From NCBI GenBank assembly GCA_000149265.1, contig CH003028.1, forward strand, positions 554,155 through 618,154: DNA of 64,000 nucleotides, given 5' to 3'. Positions 1-12,760 of this stretch are shown piece after piece. Position numbers and translations under genes: made by a program. The notes below the pieces were generated by a model. It did not search any database. It was not told where the DNA came from and saw only the letters and a list, made by a program, of their open reading frames with translations. Origin of the DNA: Ciona savignyi (taxonomy: Eukaryota; Chordata; Ascidiacea; Phlebobranchia; Cionidae). Each line of letters starts with the position of its first letter. Position 1 is the stretch's first letter.

Positions 1-104
1 GGAAAATACTTGAAGAAAGTTGGTGCAATAATATACTGTTTCTATATGGTGATGTGCACAATGAAATATCGACGGCAAGCCTCTATGACGTCACAGAGGT
101 ATTG

Positions 105-3100
105 TTATACAGGCAAAGGTAGGAACTGGGCGGAGTTGTTGCTTGATGTAACGCATTTCCCCTTCCGGGGTCTTCCCCTCTTGTCGATCCCGATGTACCA
201 ATATCTTGCTCTGTTGCGCCTCTTGCGGCGCCTGCTAGGTTTGTCCAATAGCCGGTAGGTGACGTAAAAGTTCGAGGTCCATCTCTCGACAAAAGCGGAC
301 TCGGATTGGCGATATATTCTCTGTTAAAAAAACGAAAGTATTAATTGCGGCCGAAAAGCTGGGATTATATGTAAACTTGACCGTGTTACGAAAAAAAAGC
401 AAGCGGGATTTAGGATATGCGGCTCAGATGGGCCGGCGGTTTGCTATTGCACCAGCCACCCAGGCGCACAGTTCAATAGCGCAACCCCCCACGGGAAAAT
501 CATTAGCATAGCTCATTTGCAGGCCAGCGGAACGGGTGTGGCACGCATGCACATAGCCGATACTTACCGAACCGTAGAGTCGGCTCTGCCGATTCATGGA
601 GAGAAACCGACCAGAGGCGCGGCCGAAGAAGCGGACGACACCTTTCGCCGACACGGACTGAACCTCGATCTCGGCTGGAAACAAAACAAATCAGGGTTAG
701 CGGTGAATTTCTATCACTTTTATCGAGGTTTTCCGAGCCAACAATGTTTGTACTCCAAGGAAAGTTGTTATAATGAGTTTCAATGAAAATTTCTCTTGAT
801 TTAATGAGAATTGCTATAAGAATTGCTATAACACGATTTGTTTAAATCAAATGGGGTGTCCAAGGGAAACGTAAAGCCTTGCGATTTGTAAAGTCTTTTT
901 GGCCAAACTAGCATCTTTTACGAAGCGATTGTAAATTCGTGACGAGTTTAAAAAACCTTAATTTATAGACATGTGGCGTTTTCGCGTGCGCAAAGGTTAA
1001 CTAGGCGGGTAGGCGGCTCGCTCATTAAGGTGCGCAAGAGAGGATACATACGCGCGAACCGGTCGAGTTTGGAAGCAGGGGCGCCCGTCACCTTGGGATA
1101 CCGCTCGTCAATTCCACTTTCTCCTGACGAAGCCCGGGGGAGAAAACGTTGCAAAATCAATTAGATCAGCGCGCCCGCTCTCGTAAACAACCAGCGGTAC
1201 ACCCGCGCAAACAATAAGATGGAACAAGCCCCGCTTCCGTGCGCGCATCGGTTAAGGTGAGGCAGCGCCGGACCCGGATGAAGGAATCAATTACCTAACA
1301 CTTATTACCGCGATCGTCGCTCTTCTTGAGCTTCTGCTGGTGCGGCGCATCGGTGTCGGCGGTTTGGGGAGTGAGCCCTTCGTTACGGGTTGTTTACGGT
1401 ATATGGGGATTTCCCTGATCGTCACACCGCCTTGCAGAATGTTTACAAGCGCTGTGCGATGCACTTCGAGTCGCATTCACCGTGCAATGTTTTTTTATTA
1501 GGCCATTGTCCGAACCCAGTACGGTCATGTGGCCAAATGGTTAACGCGACCGATACATATACCGACTTACATCCAAAAAAAGGTCTTAGTAACGAACCTG
1601 TCATGGGTTCGAAACTAAGCCCGTAAAAAAAATGTCCGAACCTATATTTACCTTCCTTAGACCGTTTTTGTATAGTTGATATCTGTATCAATCAGAGTTA
1701 ACCATTCGGCCACACGGCCGTACTTCACCGTGCAGTGTTGCTGCGTCCAGTCGTACCACCAGGTGTGCGGGGATTAATGTAACGAATTCTAATCCTTTTG
1801 CCCCAGAATCCCTCTCTATTTGACCCAACTACGTCATGTGACGTCACAGTGATGGATCGCGCGTCCCACGAAGATTTGCTTTCGACCCAAAACGACGCGA
1901 CAGAATCTTTAAGTCGTCGACTTACCGAACAAGAAGTGAAACGCCACAAACGCGCGCTTGTGTGCCAACAATTACGATTGAAACGTCACACTCCTGTGTT
2001 GCGTCACAAGGGATTAGGAACGTGATTCTCAAACGCACTGTGATTCACAATGGAATAATTGGATTCGAGAATGCTGTCGCAATTATTCGGATTTCCCCGC
2101 ATTATCCGCGTCACAAAGGACGCATAAGTCGACCGATTATGACGTTTCAGCACGTAGCAAACACATCAGCGAAAAATTAAATTCCTTGCCGCCAAGGATG
2201 TTTTGGCAAAATTTTGCGAATGACTGTCCTTGTCCGACCGACCACAGTTGCAAAGGTCAGCGCTGGGTAGGCTTGGGACAGGGGCGGTGACGCAACAAGA
2301 ATCTTTTGAACAGCCGACAAACGGGGGGGGGTACTTTGCAGAATTTCAAGTTTCGACCCGAACCGGTGGGACGGGGCGCAGCAGTAATGACTTGTACAAA
2401 CATGGCGGATGGCGGAAACCGTTTTGTCTCTCGCTTTAATTCCAAGATTAGAACCACACATACGGTTCCCACCGGCGCTACCGTGCGCGGGGCGATTGCG
2501 CGCCAGCACCAGCGCCACAGTGGCAACAAATTAGCTCGGTTTGTCTGCAAACTTCTGCAAAGCCGATCGGCCGCTTGTTTTGTTGGTTATTTGTTGCCGC
2601 GCCAGCTCGGGCAAACGAGCCACTTGGAAAGCATCTGTGGGGGCAACAGATTTTCCGGTCACCCGATCAATTCAACAGCGACCCAGGGTCACCGCTGATT
2701 AGACCCTGCCCCCCGAATTAAACGAAACCGAAAGCGATGATAGTTTTAGATTCAACATTCGATCCTCTTAGACTCACCATCAACGATAACGGCGGTCAAC
2801 TAAGTTTATGTTTCGTTTTGCAGTGTTATAACGCCTTTTATAGACACCTACGGTTTCTCCGATTAATATCATGTCTGTACAAACTTTATTTTCATAAAGA
2901 AAGAACTTATTTGTTTTTCTTTTAATGTCGGCGTGTTATAACGGCTTTACGATTATCCTCCGTTTCTTTGTTTATTATCGTATTTGTGTTAACTTCTTTA
3001 CCACAATAGCATAATAAAAATGCTTAATTTAAGCGTGTTATAACAACCTTTGTCCTTGCTACCCACTTGATCGTTTATTATTGTGTTTGCGTTAATTTCA

Positions 3101-6100
3101 TTATAATAATGAAGATACGAAATTGTTTTGTTTATTTTTATCCGCCCAGCAGCATAACCAATTTGCCATTTATTCCATTTTGTTCGATTATTATCGCATT
3201 TGTGTAAACTTTTGTCGCGGCACAGAACGGAAAATGTTTCATCTCGCCGTGTTACAACAACGTAGACCACCACTTTGCGATAATCCCCGAGTATTGTCTT
3301 GTTGAACTTACACCACTTCGGCAGGCAGAATAGAAACCACACTGACTTTTAAAGGGGCCGGGATTAAAGAGAAAAATTAAAAATTTTGGTCGAAAGCTTC
3401 TTCGACGGAAAAATTTTAATTCAAGCCGCTCCTGGTTGGGGACAGGGTTTATTTTTACCCTTGTGGGTTCACCGAAACCTTTTTGGCCCCCGCTACTGCT
3501 CGACTTCGTTCTGAGCTTCGCTGTTTTTAAACGACACCTCAATTTGCGTGTGTGTGCTTCGTTGGGTGAAAGAATTCCTGGTTATAACGGTTGTTTCGAC
3601 ACAGTGAAATCTTCAACGCGTTGATGTCCCCGCGGTAAGGTCAAGATGGCACCTGCACGGCTGCTATGACGTCACACTCGGTACTATGACCAAAATATTG
3701 TGCGAAAGGTCAAGTGGAAATCCTTGACCTATATTTGTCCGAGAACATATCGGTTATGACGGAACAGATGCAATCGCGTCTTTTTGTGACGACACTATCC
3801 ATCACTGAGCCCCCACCCAGAGTTAAACATCGCGACGTTCGATTATTTACCACGGCAGCTATGACCATTGTGACGTCACAGCAACAATAGTGATGCTCGG
3901 GGTCATCGACCTTGGGATAAAATTCAATTTCCCACCAGCAGCTGATACGTCCAGCTTGCCAACATCATAATCAACTCATTATGACATCACATTAGGTTTA
4001 CGACGTCGTCTGTATCTTTTCCGCCGCCTAATCGACGTATAATTACGACGCAGACGCTATTAACAATGGGAATCGACTGCGCTTCTGCACGCCAGAAGTT
4101 CAAAGGAAATGTTTGACCGATTTTCCCGCATCTTTAGCATTAACCACCAAAAGCTGATCCTAAGAACTTTAAATGGTAAAATCAACGAGTTTTTAAAAGA
4201 AATCGGGATATTTGATTCACCAATCATAAACAATTTACTTTCGAATTTATAAATACGTTTGATAATGTGTTTAATGAGCGTCTGAACACTGTTTTCTAAC
4301 GATTTTAACGCGAAAAGTGTGAATTTGTCTCCAAATTTACAAACTTAACATAAATTTTCAAATTCCGTCAAAAAGCTGAAGATGGTCGCCCATGGACTGA
4401 CAATGGAGCGTTATTTAAACTACCGCCATTGTTAGATTCGCACGTTATGTTTACATAATCGCTTGTGTGACGTCACAAACATATCGCTGCATGGGGGATT
4501 GTTACGATTCCACGATCGTCGAGCCCGAAGTTTATCTCCAGCAGAAGCATTGTCACCGCACAATCAATCAAACGCGCGGCGTCCATCTGCGGGAAAACAT
4601 TTGAGAATTCGTCCTTTGATCCTTATTGCCTTTGGCAGTCGGAGTTTCGAACCCATGATCGCTGGGTCAGTGGATTGTAACGTAGAAATAGCGACGACGG
4701 ATAGCCAGGGGTAGGTTGGGTAAGCACAATTGATTTATATACTTAATTCTGGATACAAAGCTGTCTCAGGAACGAGTTAAGAGCGAATTCCAAACTTATC
4801 CAGAATAAAAAATATAAATATAAATAACAATGTTTGCGTGGACGGACGGTAAGTGTCATCGACTAATACACAGACAACATACACAATTGAAAACGCGATC
4901 CATTGCTCTCGGGTTCAAAGCCGTGCTCGGTAATAAAAAAATAAACGAACTGTCGGGAGAAATTCAATTTAAACCCAGCTGACAGCATGTTCTTTCATTT
5001 GGCGCCGATTCCCCGCCTTTCCCACCAGAAGCGATTGTAGTAGGCGGGCGGTTTATCATAGTGCTGACGGACGGATCGGTCGCCGTGTGTTTACCAGCAC
5101 TGGTTTCGTCGATGGACTTTAAACGTTTCGGACAGGCCTACCGGATCAACTATATTGTTTAATAGTTCGTGGCCAATTGCGTTTTGTTCAATTTTTAATT
5201 CGTTTTCTGACGAAAAACATTCGGGTCCTATTTTTGGCGAGTTTGAGTTCTATTTCGAGCGTTATTTTTGTTGACGATAGCATTCTTCCGTGTTGGTCTA
5301 ATTTTAAAAGCGGCAAGCGTTTTCCGTTACGGTCATGAAGTGATTTGAATTTCGTGTTTCACACGTTCGGCTGCTCACGTAAGTCATCTGGCTATCTTCA
5401 ACGGGGATTAAGTAAAACTTCCACGGAAGCTTGTGCGGCGAATCGACTTGGTTTCCGGAGGGTGAACATTGCAACGACACGGCCGCTAATAGAACGCTCG
5501 CGAAGGCGTGTGACCGTTACCTGTATTCAATATAAAATCCCGGAATCCCAAAGCCGAAATTAAGTCTATTTTTAAGCATTCCGTATGCTCGGACCGATCT
5601 AACGACCGCCATTTTTGTGTCGAATAATCCAAATTAAGGTCGGGCGTTGGGTGTGGCAGCGTATTACACGACGCGGGGTACAAGGGAACGCGACGCGCTC
5701 CTAAGCCGTTGCCGGGTTAAACGCCGTTTACCCACCATTTATGAGATTACACCGGGGGCGTGGAAATACTTTGCAAACTGCGGCGCAGAGGAAAACAGAT
5801 TGTGGCTCGATTGCCTAACTCTATGGAGAATTAAAGGATTGGTAAAAGTAGCAAAGAATAGTTCCTAAAAAGCACATTTAAAAATTTTATCCCTGAAAAA
5901 AAATTACCGACTTTTAGCGCTACTGGGGCTGACGTATTTGAGGTAAGTTGTTTTAGTTTTTAACGGGTTTTAAATTTACTTTCCATCGATTTGTGTCAAG
6001 GTCTGCTCGAAATTTTCGATTTCCCTTTGATCATGGGGTTTGGGGTAATTTGTTTACGCTTGTTGTATCTGATGGGTGTATCGCCACGCATCGCTGCGCT

Positions 6101-7389
6101 TCGTTTCGCCCAGTTAGAGTGAAAATAATTGGAAGTATTAACATTAAGCGACGGGCGCTTTACCAGAAGCAAAGTCCATTCTCGGGGTCACGTGATGTCC
6201 AGCACCTGCGTGGGGGCTCCACATGACGCAACAAAGGCTGTTGACAGCTCATAAAGACAGATCCCTTCGTTGCACGCACTTAGTGAAACCGCAAAATTTA
6301 CCGACTTAATTTTCGAATTAGGGGGAATGAAGGGTCGGCTGATTAGGCCGTCTGGCGTACTCATTATGCTAAGCCTTTTAAAAACACTGGGGCACGAGAG
6401 GTAAACGAGGGCTACAACGTGTATGTGGGGAATACATCTTTGGTGCAGCCGATAAAACTAGGGCGTAGGTGTTAACACTAGGGTCCGGTACAGAGGGTAA
6501 ATTTGTGAAGCATGTACTAGGACTGGCGTACATGCGATGCAATTTGCATACCGGGGAGTAAAACTTGAGTAAAGGAAGTAAAACATATGCGCAGAAAGTG
6601 GGGCTTGAGGTTAAAACGTAGGTACATATGTTACATATGTAGAGGGGGAATCATGTAACCCATTAAATCGGTCGATTTCCATAATTTTTAAACCCCGCCA
6701 GTCTATTATTGGCGAGATAGACCAAGAGGCGCCGAGCATGTGGTATTTAATGCGCGCAGTAATTAACCCCACGTGGCTACCTGACCGAATTTGGAAACGG
6801 CGAAGTGGTTTTAAACAGCAACAATTTGTTAAACCTCAGCACGATAACACGAAAAATAAAGGAAAACTAGAAAATCAATCAACAAAATCGAAGAGCCAAA
6901 CAACTCACTGTATTTGGTTTTGCTGTATGTCCCGCGCACCCTCCCATTGGGCAAAATCTCGAGGAAAAAATCGTTTTTGTTGAAAAGTCGTTTCAATCGT
7001 CGGTCGCCTTCGCCCGACAATCGTTTGTGACGTGACAGTATTGTCGTTTGAGGCATTATTGCGTCATTTGACGTGTGAGTTCTTTTTTGGGGGTTATAAT
7101 CAAAAAGGTTTCTTCGTCGGCAAAGTTTGCACATGCGCAGTAGCCGTTGCGCAAAAATCCTGCGCAGTAGGTCCGTTTGAAGTTTGGCGCAGTTTTCGCA
7201 AATATCCATTTTCGATGGCGGGTATTTCCCTTCGGTCGTACAAACGAAACTCAGAAGTCCAAGGACGAGTAGTGACGTCACTACTCCTCGCTTTGTGACG
7301 TGTATGTGACGAAACAGTGACGTGACGTCGATCGCAGATAGTATCGATGACGTTGCGATTAGCAACCTTGGTTCCGGATTATTAAGCAT
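105..7389 (-). CDS. Fgf3/7/10/22: Secreted fibroblast growth factor, FGF3/7/10/22 type
   Basis: Three exons join cleanly: 7389-6909, 674-568 and 320-105 (804 nt, 267 aa, introns in phases 1 and 0). A hydrophobic stretch near residues 35-50 (VVTSLLVLGLLSFVC) looks like a signal peptide, so the product should be secreted and act through FGF receptors. The beta-trefoil core begins near residue 128: FFLEILPNGRVRGT, then SGRFLSMNRQSRLYGS in exon 2, then WYIGIDKRGRPRKG and a final SAQFLPLPV in exon 3. A basic run, RRRKRRNR (residues 226-233), lies where FGF3 has its insertion before the heparin-binding strand. The intron positions match the usual three-exon FGF core. The WYxxxxxxGRPRxG block and the ending favour the FGF3/7/10/22 group, but that placement is from memory and a tree would settle it. 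The start at 7389 leaves a long 34-residue stretch before the signal core, so the true N-terminus is uncertain. Confidence 0.9.
1519..1632 (+). repeat. tRNA-derived SINE copy
   Basis: The copy begins GTACGGTCATGTGGCC, holds a perfect A-box match TGGCCAAATGG (1530-1540), and later a B-box-like GGTTCGAAACT (1606-1616) followed by AAGCCCGTAAAAAAAA. The A-to-B distance is longer than in a real tRNA and no cloverleaf forms, so this is a pol III-type SINE and not a tRNA gene. Related copies are at 1694-1733, 12761-12960, 13832-13923, 27858-27965, 28905-28945 and 58049-58112. Confidence 0.7.
1694..1733 (-). repeat. SINE 5' fragment, inverted to the neighbouring copy
   Basis: On the minus strand this reads GTACGGCCGTGTGGCCGAATGGTTAACTC, the head and A box of the same SINE as 1519-1632. 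It points the opposite way, about 60 bp from the end of that copy, so the two could pair as an imperfect hairpin in the FGF intron transcript. Confidence 0.6.
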
Positions 7390-10300
7390 GGTGACATCAT
7401 TTTTGCCTCATTACTTTCAGTTCTGACGTCATTACCAGTATTGCTAGCTCGCTGAAATGCCTGTGAAAGCAGTTATAAGGGGAAGTCCCGAAGTAATGCT
7501 TATATAAACAACTGCCCGGCTGTTTAAACTCGCCATACACTTCGTTTCACAATGTAATCCTCCGTATTTAGGCCGCTTTGTCGCTCTCTGTCTAGCGCCC
7601 AAATTTCAGTTCGGGTACCGACGCACTGGAAGCAAGGTACCCGCCCGCCCGGTGATGGTTCCAATGCGTCGAACCCATCCCCGGATCCGTAGTGGGCGCA
7701 GATTTAATCCGCGGAAATCCGCGTTTTACTTATCGACTCTGCTGGGAGAATGCTAGCGGATTTTTCTCTCTACCTTAAAGAGTAATTTAAGGCGAACCCC
7801 GAAGCACTGCCCCCCCCTGATATAGATTAATCTAATACCCCATCAATACATTTTCAAAACAATCTGATTATTCATTTTAGTTTAAATTTAAACAAACGAA
7901 AAGTTGAAATGTAAATCGACACTTAAGTGTGTGTTTTTTTAAGTAAAGAAACATTGAACACGTCGGGAAAAAGTATGTAAAGTCCCGGGAATAGCTACGA
8001 TTATGCTCACCTGGGTTGCAAAAGCCTATATAAATTTAATTCAAGTATTTGATTCGCGTATCACTCAGGCCAATTTCTTCAACGAATGAGCGAAATAAAG
8101 ACAACCAAAGTAAATTAAAAACGACGCCCGTACGTTTAAAATTTTAAAATCGTTTAAATACAAATTTCCGATTCTCGGCTGTCTTGAAAACTCGCACAAA
8201 TTCGCCAGCCCGGCGGTCGGACTTAGATAAGATCGTATCTTCGACAATTCTGCCTTTTTGTACTAAGCTTAACTTCTAACCCTCGTTGCTCGAACCTTTG
8301 CTAAGTCTGTTTCTGTATGCTGTCGGTATATCAGTCAGTCTCCACTTAATTCGCTCTATAAACTAAGGGGACACGGCCGACTCTAAGGTAGGTAGGAAAC
8401 CCTGTAGGCAAACCCCGAAAACGATGAACCATCGCCGGACGGAACCCCGTCGACTAAACTACGACTCCTTGTGATCGTTGACTTCAGATGAAAAAAAAGA
8501 AAAAGTTTCTCAACACGTAACAATCGAACTCCACAATCGGTATTGTTACGTATCGTGGTGCAAGAGTGGTGTCGAATATAATTTGGAATACAAATGTTTT
8601 CCGAAATTCGACCAATTTTTTTAAAACAAATAATTTTAAATTACAAAATATGAACTTTCTGATTGACCAATGCATTAACTGTGACTTACATTATACAAGC
8701 TGCAATGTGGCTGCAATATAAACAAAACAATAAAAAATGTCGAAAACGTTCCAGAACGACCAATTAACGTCGAGCCATTTACCGCACCCGAATTACCAGT
8801 AAGGGTAAACAGCCTCACCCCCCAAACCCCCTAACTCCCGAAACGCTTCTCGTTGCACGCTAACTCACCACGTGATCAAGGTTCTCACGCAATACCACGT
8901 GACTGAGAAAGTTAATTTCCCGTTGTTTAAGTCGCCCGACACGCGAGGTATTTTAAGCGAGCTATACTAAGCTATCTCTGTTTGTACACAAGCCAGGTTG
9001 CCTAAGCCACCTGCAGCCTTGAGCATTTCACTGTGCGGTCGCTATTCGGCGGCGCGGTTATAGAGGCAATGCGTGTATCTGTGCATTCCTTCTTTAATGC
9101 TTCGTCGCGTAAAGTATTTAAAATAAATTTAACTTTAAAACTAAAATTTAAGCCTCCAACATTTACAAGATCTGACGAGCTGATAGGAATAACAAAATGT
9201 CAACATCAAGTTTAAAGGATCGGGCGATGCAACCCGATTGGCGGAGATCGGGCGCTCGATTCCCCGCCAACTCCGATCCCGACATTATTACGTCACCGAG
9301 CCAAATATTTGATCTTGATTAAACTTCACAAACCCGATTGTTACAAAAGCTGTTTACACAATCGTATAAAAGTCGATTGTTCGCTCGCAGGCGGAACTTC
9401 CAGATTACGCGGTATCCACTCCAGCATCATTTGATTAATTTGAATCGGCGGTCGACTATTACGTCACAGTGCGCCACAAGAAACGATTTTCCCACGAAAG
9501 CGCGATAGTTACCACCAACGTTGCCAAGTTATGAGCTTATCAATTTTAGAGCCAGCACTTTCAGAAATTTTATTTTAAAGCTACACAATGTTTATTTTAA
9601 AGCTACCACCTGTCTATGTGATCCAGTACACCTGTTCTAGGTCAAGCGGTTTCTACATTCGTATTTATGGCAACTGCTTTCACAGCCTTGCTAGTAATGT
9701 CTCGATTTCTGCAAAGACTAGCACTGACCTAGTTTTTTTATTCTGATTATGCAAGACACATTTTTTTGTTATAGCCTGTATATTAGCGACACCATATTGT
9801 AAAAACTTTACAATCCATAATTGGCGCGTCCATAGTTGGCGCGAATACGCAGGTTGGTTTTACGCACACTACTATCACCATAAGCCATGCGTATGATATG
9901 CGACGGGCATTTAAGTCCCCGGGGTCCGAACCAAGTATAGACTTAACAGCCCGTCCCACGGGACTAAGACATTTGTTTGTTGATAAGCGGCTGTTGGGTC
10001 ATAATGGAAGTCGCGACCCGCGATTTATGTTTGCACTACAAGAAGCGACATTGTGACATCACTGACCGTTTTTATGACGTCAACAGCGCGATCAAACAAC
10101 AGCGGAAACATCAAAGAATCGACATTGTGATATAACTGAGCTATAAATAGATTTATCTCGAAACATCTTTCAACGCTCTACCTTCGGCCAATATTGCTGA
10201 TTCATTACGTCACATTACTCAGCATCGATCCATCATTGTTACGTCATATTTACACATCAGCGACCACTCGTGTGAAGAGGCATTATGACGTTTCAATGTG

Positions 10301-11386
10301 TTCCGGATTTAGACTTTTATGAGGGAACAAGATGGATGTGACGTCACAAAAGCGATTGGACGACAGGATGGATTGATAAAGCGATATCGGACGTGTGGAG
10401 CTGCTGGTCGGGGGTGGGGCCACAAACACGGTTGCGTGCTAGAGGACCGGGGTTGAAGGGGATTTGATGTTAGATAGTCAGCATCCCGGCGTGTGTGGGA
10501 TGCTGGGCGGGTGCGTGGTCCGTGTGAACCTCGTACCACCATCCGCCCACACACACTTCACTTTAATATCTACTTTATCGGGAGAGAGTTTCGAACCCAT
10601 GACTGTCTCGTCGTTAAGATCGTTTTCTTTTTATATTTGAAAGCGGTATATAAATCGGCCGCGTTAATCATTCCGTCATATTACTGTTTGCATTTGGCTT
10701 ATTAATGTGACAAGCGCTCATCTTATAACTGTTTAAATGTCGCACATGACAGCTTAAACACACAAGTGGGTATAACGCTGGCTCGGATACACAAGTGGCT
10801 TAAAGTCACAAGTGACTCGGATACGCAGGCACATAAGTAGGGCAGCGACAGCAAAGTGCAGCTGTAGAAACCGACCAAACCAAACAAACGATATTTGCTT
10901 TAGCGTGAACATTGCCACTCTCTTATACCCGACTTCCACGATTTAGACACAAAAAGAACAAAAGTCCCAGCAACTCCAAACTAAATACGATAGCCAAATG
11001 GCCTTCGCCGGATTATTGATTTATTAAAGGTGTTTTTGCGTAAATTTCACCCATAAACAGCTTTGCTTCTTTTAGCTAATTCTTACAAAATTATCGCATA
11101 TACGTATACGAAATAAGTTATACTATGTTTATTCACAATAAGACAAATCACGTCCGCATCTAACCCTACAATCTCTCCATCAGGTGTTACACATTTTTCT
11201 TGTAAGAATTAAGCGCCGAGCTAATTTCTGTACGTTTGTCTCGTAATCCCTTTCTTATTTACTGTACCACGCAAAGCCACTTGAAAGTTCCCCCAAATCA
11301 TGACTGTACCTTTATTCTTTAAAAATAACATCCAAGCTCTATCTATAGCAGAATATTGCTAACTGGTTGAAAAAATCATATGGAGT
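7390..11386. other. Intergenic, no gene recognised
   Basis: I find no open frame with plausible splice sites or a recognisable protein. The stretch holds the FGF TATA box, three TGACGTCA palindromes (7424, 10075, 10339) and many near-misses such as TTACGTCA. A B-box-like GGTTCGAAACTC on the minus strand near 10590-10605 suggests a decayed SINE end. Confidence 0.6.
7499..7508. promoter_or_regulatory. TATA box upstream of the FGF gene
   Basis: Read on the minus strand this is TATATAAG, about 110 bp upstream of the FGF start codon, which suits a TATA box with a short 5' leader. The overlapping plus strand reads TATATAAA, so direction is not decided by the site itself. Placement relative to the FGF is the only argument for function. 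Confidence 0.4.
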
Positions 11387-11902
11387 TTAACTACAATAGT
11401 TGGTCTTAAACAGCAAAAATAATACTATTCCTAGGTTCTGAAATTACGACTGTATACATTACCCTATATATTTATGTTCTTTTGTTATAATCTCCATTTT
11501 AAGTTAATCGAAAAATAACCTCAACTCTCTCACACAAGCAAATCGCTAAACTTTACATTACCATTTTCCTTGACCAAACCCTAAACACATACTTACAATA
11601 TTCCAACTGATAATGCACAAGTAATCACTCTGCGCAACATAAACCCCATTTTGCACAGCTGAACCAACAACTGACCTGTTTGCCTTTTTCCTCGCAATTC
11701 CCAACATCTCGTTATACGTCGGGGTTGGAGCAAAACTCAACCAAAAATCTTCACGAAATACTTGCTCGAAACTTATGGTTTCGGTATAGCTTTCGGGGAT
11801 CCATTTTGCTCTTATGTTCTTACGTTGAGGCTTGATGCGATAGAACTTTTCATCGTTTGATAAAAGACAAACCCCGGTATAGGGGATAATGTTGGCAGCC
11901 AT
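11387..11902 (-). CDS. Small unrecognised protein, possibly tail-anchored
   Basis: The main coding exon is 11902-11597 (102 codons, starting MAANIIPYTGVC). It sits directly behind a good acceptor (CCTGTACAG) and ends at a good donor (AATATT, then GTAAGT). An upstream exon with donor AAG/GTATGT at about 12214 has a stop in the joining frame, so it would be 5' untranslated. The best in-frame 3' exon is 11437-11387, reading NLGIVLFLLFKTNYCS then stop, which would give a hydrophobic C-terminal anchor and a 118-residue protein. I do not recognise the family. The body holds several aromatic and charged stretches (SFEQVFREDFWLSFAPTP). The main exon is fairly well supported by its start and splice sites; the last exon is a guess. 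Confidence 0.45.
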
Positions 11903-12300
11903 ATCTGTACAGGTGTGTGGTTAAATTTTCACCCTTACAAGTTTCTTTTCGAATGCATCCAATAAAATGGAAAGAAGATAAATGGATCTATACCTGAAGA
12001 AAATTTCCAACCCAAACTAAAGATTATCCCTAATATAAAATTGTCTTTGTATTTTAAGGAAAATAAGCGAAATAACCTTCTGTTGAAACCCAGATAAGAA
12101 TACCTGTTAACTTGCAGTCTATTTTCAATATATTTAGAAAATAATTGTATTTTGTAATATTTATAATCTTGCGTTATCGGGCATAAACACTCGCATGGGT
12201 TTGGCCTATACATACCTTAACGGAGGATGTTGCCGTCAACCCATCCCTACACAAATGCGCTTTTATCGTTGCATTCATCTGGTATGAACTAGGTCTGAAT
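11903..12300 (-). other. Probable 5' UTR exon and intron of the 11.4-11.9 kb gene
   Basis: On the minus strand the sequence up to 12214 ends CCGTTAAG and is followed by the donor GTATGT. The only frame that would join the next exon correctly meets TAA at this boundary, so the exon can only be untranslated. The intron (about 11905-12213) has a run of open reading frame that I treat as chance. Confidence 0.3.
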
Positions 12301-12404
12301 ACGAGACAGAGGATAAATTCTAGGTTGAAATATAAATATGAGGCGATTTATATTTAAATATTACTGTGTGATCTACTTTAATTCGTGTTTTATTCATTCA
12401 CTAC

Positions 12405-12610
12405 GTAGTAAGTTGTGTCGTTGGATAAAGCGCTTAACGGACGTTATTTTAACATTTTGTTGATAGATTTAAAATAAGTATAGCATTGTGTTCAAGATAA
12501 ACATTGCACCGTAATCTCTTTGGCAATCCGATTGTGGGCACAGCGTAATCTGACGGTGATATCTTCCTTACTTGTCACACCCACGGGATGAACATAAACA
12601 CCCTGTCCGA
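12405..12610 (+). repeat. Degenerate copy of the GTTGTGTCCTTGGGCAAGG repeat
   Basis: Contains AGTTGTGTCGTTGGATAAAGCGCTTAACGGAC and, further on, CTGACGGTGATATC and CACGGGATGAACATAAACA, the same order of blocks as in the 20.4-22.2 kb cluster. It is more diverged than those copies. Confidence 0.45.
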
Positions 12611-12760
12611 GCTCGACGGAATGTGTCACCTACTAGTTTGTCTATACATTTTGCTAAATACTAAACTTTCCCGCCCCCAAAAAATACCCAAGTAAACCGA
12701 ATTTGGCACAAGTCCCTAAAACATTATTAAAATAGATAACCTGTTTGATAATAAGCGATT

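Larger units (their letters stand above)
675..6908 (-). other. FGF first intron, 6.2 kb, no second gene seen
   Basis: This interval separates FGF exons 1 and 2. I see no convincing exon of another gene in it. It carries a SINE copy (1519-1632), an inverted fragment of the same family (1694-1733), and five perfect TGACGTCA palindromes (1839, 3667, 3871, 4468 and, just past the intron in exon 1, 7273). An FGF intron of this size in a compact genome could hold enhancers, but no element can be named from the sequence. Confidence 0.7.

Noticed and set aside
1519..1632. tRNA gene
   Set aside because: A and B boxes are present but too far apart, and no acceptor stem or cloverleaf forms; it is a SINE.
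7600..7720. GC-rich stretch with GGTACC inverted repeats, considered as an RNA gene
   Set aside because: No match to a known RNA and no convincing long stem.
8065..8247. 60-codon minus-strand open frame
   Set aside because: Short, no start context, no neighbours that would join it.
11935..12213. 92-codon minus-strand open frame
   Set aside because: It lies between a good donor (near 12213) and a good acceptor (near 11903), so it is intron.
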